A program made the position numbers and the translations under genes. A stretch of DNA of 64,000 bases, taken from the NCBI RefSeq assembly GCF_000172175.1, contig NZ_ABJL02000007.1, positions 186,001 through 250,000 of the forward strand, written 5' to 3'. The notes under the pieces were generated by a model that was not told the DNA's origin, searched no databases, and worked only from the letters and a program-made list of their open reading frames with translations. The DNA is from Bacteroides intestinalis DSM 17393 (GTDB taxonomy: Bacteria > Bacteroidota > Bacteroidia > Bacteroidales > Bacteroidaceae). Below, piece by piece: positions 53,516-61,418 of this stretch. Each line of letters begins with the position of its first letter. Position 1 is the first letter of the stretch.

Positions 53516-55960
53516 CTAGAATTTCACACTAACTCTTTTTCCGTTGTAGTTAACCACTTTCTGAGTTCCGTCTTGAAGTACGATTGTGAACTTTCTATTA
53601 TTCAACATTCCCTTATATGCACCTTTTCGAGCCCCTATGGTTAACTGGCGTGATGTATTATTCCATACGACAGGAATCTCTGTATATGCTCCCAGTTCAT
53701 AATTATAGTTATCAAATTCATCCTCATAAAGAACAAAAGAACCATCGGCACCGGCATATACTCTCAATTCAAGGTTATCCCACGGTTTTTCCGTTGCATA
53801 CTGCACTTTAGGACCTATTGGAATAATACTGCCTGCCTTGACATACAAAGGAATGACATCGATAGTCGTTTCCTTTTCTATTTCCTGTCCACCGTCATGC
53901 TTTTCATTCGTCCAGAAATCATACCAGGTAGCACCCTCTGGCAAATATACCTTTGCGGACTTAGCCTGCATAAAGTCTACCGGAGCTTTATCCTCAAACT
54001 TCTGAGCATTATTTCTATTCCAACCATCATTCTCATTTACCTTCACTACCTTTTCCTGAGTGTACTGCGCACTGACTACCGGCGCTACAAGAATGGATTT
54101 GCCAAACATATACTGGTCTTTTATATCCCATACATTCTTATCACCGGCAAAATCCATTACCAAAGCACGCATAAAGCTCGATTGACGTTCAGTCACTTCC
54201 CAAGAAGTGGAATATATATAAGGCAACAAAGAATAACGCAGATTAATCATCTTTTCAATAGCATCATATACAGGTTCGCCTTTTTTCCCAAATTGATAAA
54301 TTTCTCTCGGCGTATCAGCTCCATGCGAACGCATCATCGGAGTAAATGTCCCGAATTGTAGCCAACGTACATATAATTCCTGAAACATTGGATTCTTAGG
54401 TGCACTCCCGTCATTCCAACTCTTGTTATAATGTCCGGCAAAGAAACCACCTATATCAGTATTGAAATTAGGATTTCCGGTAAGGGTAAAGTTTAAGCCT
54501 GCCGGAATCTGATTACGCAGTGATTCCCAGGAAGATCCGATATCTCCCGACCATACATTGGCTCCGTAACGCTGCTGCCCGGCAAATACGGAACGGGTAA
54601 GAATAAACACACGTTTATCGGAAGTTACTGCACGTTGGTTATCATATACTCCACCTACTGTCAACAGCGGATAAGCATTGCGTACTTTACGGAACGAACC
54701 CAGATAAGTCTTCGTATTAAAGTCTTCCGGTTTCCAGTCTAAATGGTCAGGTTCTGTAGAATCCATCCACCATCCATCCATGCCTAATTTAAAAATGCCT
54801 TCATTCAGATATTTCCAGTAGATATCACGAGCTTTTGGATTATAAGCATCGTATACACGTACTCCGGAGGGATATTCCATATCGGGTGGCCAAGTTTCAA
54901 GTCCCGACTGAGGCCATGTAGAGAAGTTAAACAGCATACCTTTCTTATCCAGTTCTCTATAAGGTTTGGTCATTGGTCCAAACGAAGACCAGATAGAAAT
55001 CAGCATGTGCGCATTCATTCCATGTACATCATTAATCATCTTTTGAGGTTCGTTGAACAACGGATTTTTGAAATCCATAGCATTCCACAAATAATTGTGT
55101 CCCCAGTATTGCCAATCCTGAATAATTCCGTCAAGAGGAACACCTAATTCACGATATTTTCTCACCACTCCTACTGTTTCTTCCTGACTTTTATAGCGTT
55201 CCTTGCTTTGGAAATAACCGTAAGTCCACAAAGGAAACATGGGTACTTGTCCGGTCAAAGCACGCATTTGTGCAACTACACCATCAGCATTTCCACCATA
55301 CATGAAGTAATAGTCTATACAATCTCCTACTTCAGATTGAAAAGACGTCCCTTCCGCTTTATCAGCAAAGTTAGTTGGTGAATAATTATCCCAGAAAAGA
55401 CCATATCCTTTCACTGACTGTACAAATGGAACCACGTCCTCCACATTGCCCTGTACAAGGTGTTTGGTTTGATTACGTTGTGACATTTTTCCATTCTGGA
55501 GGATTCCTAATCCATAAAGAGGTTCATCTTTATCTAAAATAAACGATTGCTTGATTGCAAACGTTTTGGTTCCCGCATCATCAAAATCGGTAAACTCGGG
55601 CTTTCCTTTTTCACTAAGCAACGGCTCTCCTTTCGCATTAAAGAAAGACACAACACCAGACTCCAAGTTAAGAGTAACCCCCATTTCACTACTTTTCAGT
55701 CTTACAATATTGCCTTCCTGAGTAACGGCAGTCTTCACCTTCTGAGGAGTTTCTATTACAGAAAGGCTCTCCTTTGTATACTTCCACCCATTAGGAGATT
55801 TTAGTATTCTTACAATTGACGGAGTATAGAATTGCAATTCTACATCTACAGAATTAACGGTCGCCTTAATTCCCTCAGGAATTTGCTGATAATCTTGCCC
55901 CGCAAGTGGGATACAACAACACAGCGCCATTAATATTAATACAATTTTAATTGATTTCAT
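53516..55960 (-). CDS. GH31 family hydrolase (alpha-xylosidase or alpha-glucosidase)
   Basis: An 814-residue secreted enzyme (signal peptide MKSIKIVLILMALCCCIPLAG). GH31 motifs are complete: nucleophile Asp in MDGWWMDSTEPDHLDW and acid Asp in VWSGDIGSSWESLRNQ, with TDIGGFFAGHYNKSW in the barrel. The WWMDSTEPD form is common in xyloglucan-type alpha-xylosidases. Unlike 44226 it has no PA14 insert. A promoter at 56014 and an operator-like direct repeat at 56046-56081 start a transcript here. Confidence 0.9.
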   Translation of the reverse strand: MKSIKIVLILMALCCCIPLAGQDYQQIPEGIKATVNSVDVELQFYTPSIVRILKSPNGWKYTKESLSVIETPQKVKTAVTQEGNIVRLKSSEMGVTLNLESGVVSFFNAKGEPLLSEKGKPEFTDFDDAGTKTFAIKQSFILDKDEPLYGLGILQNGKMSQRNQTKHLVQGNVEDVVPFVQSVKGYGLFWDNYSPTNFADKAEGTSFQSEVGDCIDYYFMYGGNADGVVAQMRALTGQVPMFPLWTYGYFQSKERYKSQEETVGVVRKYRELGVPLDGIIQDWQYWGHNYLWNAMDFKNPLFNEPQKMINDVHGMNAHMLISIWSSFGPMTKPYRELDKKGMLFNFSTWPQSGLETWPPDMEYPSGVRVYDAYNPKARDIYWKYLNEGIFKLGMDGWWMDSTEPDHLDWKPEDFNTKTYLGSFRKVRNAYPLLTVGGVYDNQRAVTSDKRVFILTRSVFAGQQRYGANVWSGDIGSSWESLRNQIPAGLNFTLTGNPNFNTDIGGFFAGHYNKSWNDGSAPKNPMFQELYVRWLQFGTFTPMMRSHGADTPREIYQFGKKGEPVYDAIEKMINLRYSLLPYIYSTSWEVTERQSSFMRALVMDFAGDKNVWDIKDQYMFGKSILVAPVVSAQYTQEKVVKVNENDGWNRNNAQKFEDKAPVDFMQAKSAKVYLPEGATWYDFWTNEKHDGGQEIEKETTIDVIPLYVKAGSIIPIGPKVQYATEKPWDNLELRVYAGADGSFVLYEDEFDNYNYELGAYTEIPVVWNNTSRQLTIGARKGAYKGMLNNRKFTIVLQDGTQKVVNYNGKRVSVKF

Positions 55961-56013
55961 GGTATTTATTACATTTAATGATTAAAATTCGCATTCCATA
56001 ATTTTGTACGATA

Positions 56014-56021
56014 CAAAAATA
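56014..56021 (-). promoter_or_regulatory. Internal PUL promoter, -7 box before the GH31 gene
   Basis: TATTTTTG on the minus strand, 54 bp from the start codon and 24 bp downstream of a direct-repeat site shared with the 63.9 kb promoter. Confidence 0.65.
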
Positions 56022-56045
56022 GCTGCATATCACTATACACCTTTT

Positions 56046-56081
56046 TCAATATTAGATATTTGACTTTCAATATTAGATAAA
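56046..56081 (-). promoter_or_regulatory. Operator-like direct repeat upstream of the GH31 promoter
   Basis: CAATATTAGAT is repeated at 56047 and 56068, 21 bp apart. The 36-bp block matches 63926-63961 at 27 positions, and both lie 24-25 bp from the edge of their -7 boxes. This suggests a common activator; HTCS proteins usually bind direct repeats. Confidence 0.55.
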
Positions 56082-56091
56082 TTGATGGCTA

Positions 56092-59000
56092 TCAATCATA
56101 ATATTCCATCAAATAACCATAATAATAAGCTTGATTGCCATCCATTGTATATTCATCCAATGTTCTTGCCCCCCAAGAATCAGCACCTCCTACGCCATGA
56201 ATATTCAAATCAATATTCACATTCACATAATCGCGTCCGGGTAGTTCATAAGCATGTCTGCTCTTTTCCAAATCTTCCTCACCATACGGCCACACACGAA
56301 AGCAGAGCGGTTGCAAGCCTGTCACTTTTATAGTCCGGTTCTCCTTATCATTCAGTGAAAACCAACGGACATCACACCTGTTTGCATTATCCTGTGGAAA
56401 AGCATAATCCGTAACAAAACTATTGAGATCCGTTGTATAATAACCGACTAAAGCAGCCGTTTTCCTATCCGGATAGTTCTCAAACTCACCACGACCATAC
56501 CATTTGACATAATCCATGGAAGAGGGTAAACGCATCCTCATTCCAAACTTAGGCATCAATGGGATCTTTTCTTTTTTTGGTTTATAGAGAGCTTCAACTT
56601 GTATCTTTCCGCTCCCATTTACAGTATAGCGCAATTGATAAGCAGCACCTACCACAGGCAACGACATACTAACCTCCACTACAGCCAGCCCATTCTTCAC
56701 AGAATAATCCACACCTTCGACTACACGTTCACCAGCAGCGTTTCTCCATATTCCTAAACGGTTATTATAACCATTATTCATCTGATTACTGTTCGCCGGT
56801 TTCCAGAAATAAGGTTCTAAAGGAGCATATAGAATTTCCGTTCCATCATTTTTCCAACTTGTCAAAGCACCGGATTTCACATCTACGATGAAACAATTCA
56901 ATCCAGCCATTATCTCAATAGTAGCCTGTGATGCATTCACTTCAACACTTCCCCCTTCCGAAACAATAGACTCCGGTTTGGCCATATTCACCAAAAATTG
57001 TTCCTTACTAATAATAAAACCTTTTTCAGCCCAGCATGTACTCTGTTTCAGCTTGGCAAATACATTCAGGAAAAGCTCACCCGATCCCGTGAAAGAGGGA
57101 ATATCCAAATGATCTCCAGCTACAAGCGGTACTTCTCCCGACTTTACAAGTTCACCATTCTGCAACCATTCATACTCATAATCGAACTCATCCAAAGCCG
57201 TAAATTCATACTTATTGGTAAGACGCACCTTATTCGGACCTTCAAGTGAAAAACCAATATTCTGATACACTTTCTGAACCTGATAGTAGTGTGGATGAGG
57301 AACACGGTCAGCCCCAATTAAACCATTAAAACAGAAATCCCCATTATTAGGAAAATCACCGAAATCTCCTCCATAAGCCCAAAATTCACCTTCCTTCAAT
57401 AGCAAAGAACCTGAATTTTCCACTCCTTTCTTATATCCCGGATTTATCTTCTTTGCAATTCCCTGATCGACCCAATCCCAAATAGCCGCACCTGAAACGT
57501 GATCATTAGCCTCAATGACATCCCAATACTCCTGCAAATTGCCTACTGAATTTCCCATGGCATGAGCATACTCACGCATAAAGATAGGTTTATCACGTTT
57601 TTCCCGGGCATATTCCTTAAATTTTCCGGGAGTATAATAAGAAGGATCATTAAAAGCCGATACAGAAAGATCGGTATCGCTAAAAATAATACGTGAAGCA
57701 TCTATGGCCTGTATTGTATCTGCCATGGTCTGCATATTGCGTCCGGCACCTCCTTCATTACCCAAAGACCAAAAGACCACACAAGGGTGATTCTTATCTC
57801 GTTGTACCAATGCAAGTGCCCTGTCTACATGCGCTAACGTCCATTCCGGGTTATCACCAAGTATTTTATTACCTAAACCATAATCATGACTTTCCTGATT
57901 AGCCTCATCCATCACATAGAAACCATATCTGTCACACAATTCATAAAACAACGGGGAATTAGGATAGTGTGCAGTACGGATCATATTAATATTGGCTTGT
58001 TTCATCAGTCTCAAATCCTTTTCCATAGTCTCACTGTCCACAAGTCGGCCGGTGCGTGGATGATGTTCATGGCGATTCACTCCCTTCAATTTAACAGGCT
58101 GTCCATTAAACTTAAATACATTTCCATCAATCTCGCATTTCCATATTCCTATATGTGATTGAAACTCCTCAACCACCTTCTTACCATCGTAAAGCCTAAT
58201 TTCAACATCATACAAGTTTGGCTTTTCCGCCGACCATAGCTTCGGATTTTCCACAACAGATGACAAAGTATAGCAGCCTGTGGATGTTGCCGGCAAATTC
58301 TTTACAGGAGTGATTAACCGTTTCACAAATCTTTCCTCATTCCGATTCTTCCCTTTTAACAGAACCTCAAGACTCAGTTTTCCCGATTTACTGTCCGACA
58401 AGTTTCTTAACCAGACTTTTGCCTTAAAACCGGCAGACGAAAAATCATCTGCCAGATCGGTAGTCAGTGAATAGTCTTTTATATGGATTTTAGGGCGTAC
58501 CCATAACTCTACCGGGCGATAAATCCCACTAAAACGCCACATATCCTGATCTTCCAGATAGCTGCCATCCGACCAACGGTATACCTCTACCGCCAGACGG
58601 TTTTGCCCCTCATTTACATATCCGGTAATATCAAACTCCGCCGGAGCCATAGAATTCTGGCTATATCCTACTTTTTCCCCGTTAATCCATACATACATAG
58701 CCGACTTAACTCCTTCGAAGTGCAGATACAATTGCTTATCTTTCATATCCTCCGAAACATCGAAAGTTGTCACATAAGCCCCCACCGGATTTCGATTCTC
58801 ATAACTAAAAAAATGCTTGGGAGGTTCTCCCGTCACTTTCGGCTGGTCTTTCTTAAAAGGATATGTCCAATTGGTATAAATAGGTTTTCCATAGCCTTGT
58901 AACTGCCATGTCCCCGGTACAGAAATGTTATCCCAGCCACTCACATCAAAATTATTTTTATAAAAGTCCGACGGCCGACTTTGCGGATCGGGAGACCAAT

Positions 59001-59187
59001 AAAACTTCCACCTCCCGTTCAAAGGCACAATCTCTTCACACGAGGATTTCCCGGACGGCAACGTCAATGTACTGTGATACTCCTCTTTATTGATATCTAC
59101 TACGCGAGGATTTTCCCAATCAGGTACTTGCTGTGCACGCATCTGAAAGGTAAAACAAACAGTTAACAGAAATATATAAATTCTCAT
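56092..59187 (-). CDS. GH2 family beta-galactosidase
   Basis: A large LacZ-type enzyme of about 1031 residues with signal peptide MRIYIFLLTVCFTFQMRAQQ. Domain order is sugar-binding jelly roll (about 40-210), Ig-like, TIM barrel (NMIRTAHYPNSPLFYELCDR), second Ig and Bgal_small_N at the end. The acid Glu is in VVFWSLGNEGGAGRN and the nucleophile Glu in PIFMREYAHAMGNSVG. The start is placed at 59187. An ATG at 59196 overlaps the upstream stop as ATGA and is equally possible, so the gene is coupled to the GH97 gene. Confidence 0.93.
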   Translation of the reverse strand: MRIYIFLLTVCFTFQMRAQQVPDWENPRVVDINKEEYHSTLTLPSGKSSCEEIVPLNGRWKFYWSPDPQSRPSDFYKNNFDVSGWDNISVPGTWQLQGYGKPIYTNWTYPFKKDQPKVTGEPPKHFFSYENRNPVGAYVTTFDVSEDMKDKQLYLHFEGVKSAMYVWINGEKVGYSQNSMAPAEFDITGYVNEGQNRLAVEVYRWSDGSYLEDQDMWRFSGIYRPVELWVRPKIHIKDYSLTTDLADDFSSAGFKAKVWLRNLSDSKSGKLSLEVLLKGKNRNEERFVKRLITPVKNLPATSTGCYTLSSVVENPKLWSAEKPNLYDVEIRLYDGKKVVEEFQSHIGIWKCEIDGNVFKFNGQPVKLKGVNRHEHHPRTGRLVDSETMEKDLRLMKQANINMIRTAHYPNSPLFYELCDRYGFYVMDEANQESHDYGLGNKILGDNPEWTLAHVDRALALVQRDKNHPCVVFWSLGNEGGAGRNMQTMADTIQAIDASRIIFSDTDLSVSAFNDPSYYTPGKFKEYAREKRDKPIFMREYAHAMGNSVGNLQEYWDVIEANDHVSGAAIWDWVDQGIAKKINPGYKKGVENSGSLLLKEGEFWAYGGDFGDFPNNGDFCFNGLIGADRVPHPHYYQVQKVYQNIGFSLEGPNKVRLTNKYEFTALDEFDYEYEWLQNGELVKSGEVPLVAGDHLDIPSFTGSGELFLNVFAKLKQSTCWAEKGFIISKEQFLVNMAKPESIVSEGGSVEVNASQATIEIMAGLNCFIVDVKSGALTSWKNDGTEILYAPLEPYFWKPANSNQMNNGYNNRLGIWRNAAGERVVEGVDYSVKNGLAVVEVSMSLPVVGAAYQLRYTVNGSGKIQVEALYKPKKEKIPLMPKFGMRMRLPSSMDYVKWYGRGEFENYPDRKTAALVGYYTTDLNSFVTDYAFPQDNANRCDVRWFSLNDKENRTIKVTGLQPLCFRVWPYGEEDLEKSRHAYELPGRDYVNVNIDLNIHGVGGADSWGARTLDEYTMDGNQAYYYGYLMEYYD

Positions 59188-59192
59188 GTTTA

Positions 59193-61091
59193 TCATTTTA
59201 TAACAGCTACAAATCCTCCACGCGGCAAGCATTTTATCTCCACACTCATTTCGTCTTCTGACAAAGGAAGATCCTCTGCAATAGTAAAGCTTCTGTCATA
59301 TATACCATCCTCAAACAAGGTTATTTTCTTACCGACAACGGAAAGGTCTTTCAGCAAAAAACAAAGGGTTCTCGGTTTATTGGTTCCATTAATCCCTGCA
59401 ATATACCATACATCTCCTTTGCGCCGTGCCATAACAACCTCCATACCCGGATAGCCGGCCAAAAGCTTCGTATCATCCCAGGCTACCGGCAAATCCGATA
59501 ATAACTTCTTTACAGGTTCCGGCATATCATAGTAAACCGAAGGCCTGTCTGGCATATGCTGCAAGGCCGACTCAAAAATTATCGGTAATGCCAATTCATG
59601 ACCGTAAGAGGTGATATGCGGATGCTGAGAATCAGAGAAAGTGCCCGGAGTATAATCCATTGGACCTACGACATTTCTCGTAAAGGGTAAGGTAGCATTG
59701 TGTTCCGCAGCCCGATTCGTCAAAACTGGAGTGTTATTGTACCATTCCGCCCCATATACTCCCTCCACCGACATCATGTGAGGATACGTACGTTGCCATC
59801 CGCGAGGAATAGTGGCACCATGAAAGTTAAGCATCAATTTATACTTCACGGCATCTTCAAGCAGATCTATATAATAATTCATTGTAGAAACACTATCACC
59901 CGAGAAGAAGTCAACTTTAATGCCGGCAACTCCCATATCGCTTAACCATTTATATTCCTTTTCCCTGTCTGCCTTTTTATTCAGACGAAAGAGAGGACCG
60001 GGACCTATCCAATTCGTGCTCGAATTATACCAGACCAAAGGTTTAACACCTTGACTCAAAGCATATTTCACGGCATCTTGGATGTTTCCCCCATTTCTCA
60101 TTACATCCCATTCCCAATCGATCAGATCATAAGGCCACTTCATCTTGACTGCTAGGTCAATGTATTCCTTCACGATTTGATAATCTTGAGAACCATGGTT
60201 GTATGCCCAATAAATCCATGACACCATTCCGGGTTTTATCCATTCCGTATCCTCCACCTTAGAAGGGTCAGACACATCCGTCACCAGTGTAGACTCAGCA
60301 ATATCAGCTAAAGAACCAGCAATAAGCAATCGCCATGGAGACTCCCACACACCGCTAAAAGCAAGTTTTTTATCGCCCAATCGTACCTGATAATTATCGC
60401 GATTATCCCCGTTATACAGAAAAGAGCCACAATGCCCCCGTCTGATATTAGCCTCCGTAATCAGCACAAACACAGAATCCCGTGGCTCTATAAGCGCCGG
60501 ATAGCCCCAAAGGTCAACCTCCGGACGATTGGCAAGCTTACCGTCAGTAGACAGCGGGAAAAACTTTTCATAACCCGGATCATATTGTTGTATCCATCTT
60601 TTACTCCCTTGTGGCAAGGCGTACGCCGTATATTCATTAATGATATGTTCTTCATCCGAAATAGCCTTAAGCCCATACTTAAATGCAATCCCATCGTTGT
60701 ACACCCTAAACGTTACCTCCAAAGTTTGCCCTTCATTGTTTTCCAGAGAATAAACCCGTTCGGAAGCCTCATTCACACAATGGCTCCGTTTTCCTGTAAT
60801 CATCCTATAATCATCAATCACGGATTTCGGTTCCGAAACTGATTTCAGTCTTAAGTTACCGGCAAACTTTTGCGCATCTGTTTCCAATCCCAGTTCGGAA
60901 CGAAAAAGAATACTATCTCCCTTGTAATGCACAACGAAAGCGGCTTTTCCATAATCGCCATCCTTTGTTGTCACTACACCAACCTTTAAGGCTCCGTCAG
61001 GAGAAATAGTATCAAATGTTGCCGAGTGGCACGAACTGATTATAACAGCTATTACAATCCCCCATGTTTTTCTAAGTAAGTTCATAAACAT
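59193..61091 (-). CDS. GH97 family hydrolase (lipoprotein)
   Basis: A 632-residue enzyme with a lipobox (VIISSCHS). Motifs are GVAGIKVDFFSGD, FHGATIPRGWQRTYPH and FTRNVVGPMDYTPGTFS. It shares the KVDFF-GD pattern of 48243, so both may be retaining alpha-galactosidase-like members; this is tentative. The start is ATG 61091 or ATG 61085. It is coupled to the GH2 gene downstream and preceded by a 327-bp gap that holds array G. Confidence 0.9.
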   Translation of the reverse strand: MFMNLLRKTWGIVIAVIISSCHSATFDTISPDGALKVGVVTTKDGDYGKAAFVVHYKGDSILFRSELGLETDAQKFAGNLRLKSVSEPKSVIDDYRMITGKRSHCVNEASERVYSLENNEGQTLEVTFRVYNDGIAFKYGLKAISDEEHIINEYTAYALPQGSKRWIQQYDPGYEKFFPLSTDGKLANRPEVDLWGYPALIEPRDSVFVLITEANIRRGHCGSFLYNGDNRDNYQVRLGDKKLAFSGVWESPWRLLIAGSLADIAESTLVTDVSDPSKVEDTEWIKPGMVSWIYWAYNHGSQDYQIVKEYIDLAVKMKWPYDLIDWEWDVMRNGGNIQDAVKYALSQGVKPLVWYNSSTNWIGPGPLFRLNKKADREKEYKWLSDMGVAGIKVDFFSGDSVSTMNYYIDLLEDAVKYKLMLNFHGATIPRGWQRTYPHMMSVEGVYGAEWYNNTPVLTNRAAEHNATLPFTRNVVGPMDYTPGTFSDSQHPHITSYGHELALPIIFESALQHMPDRPSVYYDMPEPVKKLLSDLPVAWDDTKLLAGYPGMEVVMARRKGDVWYIAGINGTNKPRTLCFLLKDLSVVGKKITLFEDGIYDRSFTIAEDLPLSEDEMSVEIKCLPRGGFVAVIK

Positions 61092-61123
61092 ACATATTTA
61101 GTTAGTACAACACCCCTGCCGCA

Positions 61124-61277
61124 TGAAACTTTGTTTCCTTCCATGGAAACCCTGTTTACCCCCAATGATAACTTCATTTACACGCCGAAGTAAAGCTCGT
61201 TACATACCGTGGTAAAGAGCGTTACAATAAGGAGTAAATGGCGTTACATACTGCGGTAAACGTTTTTACATAGTGAT
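61124..61277. repeat. 22-bp periodic array G (seven units)
   Basis: [GT]TTAC recurs at 61155, 61177, 61199, 61221, 61243 and 61265, and its opposite half GTAAA at 61190, 61212, 61234 and 61256, all exactly 22 bp apart. Each full unit is thus an inverted pair GTAAA-N4-GTTAC. The left units are degenerate (GAAAC at 61146, GTTTC at 61133). CTGATAATCA stands at 61303. It fills most of the gap between the GH127-type and GH97 genes; no promoter box was seen there. Confidence 0.9.
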
Positions 61278-61418
61278 ATCAACTATCGGTAAATGCTATT
61301 TGCTGATAATCAATAAGCTATCCAAATTCGTTGATTAAGTTAATTCATTTCAGGCAGGTTATGAATATTTCTTCCTGGTCACGCTCACACCTACCCGATA
61401 TGTTCCCCAAAAAGACTT

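Noticed and set aside
7176..61277. 22-bp arrays read as CRISPR
   Set aside because: Units abut each other or have only 6-13 bp of variable linker, there are no 30-bp spacers, and no cas gene is in the window.
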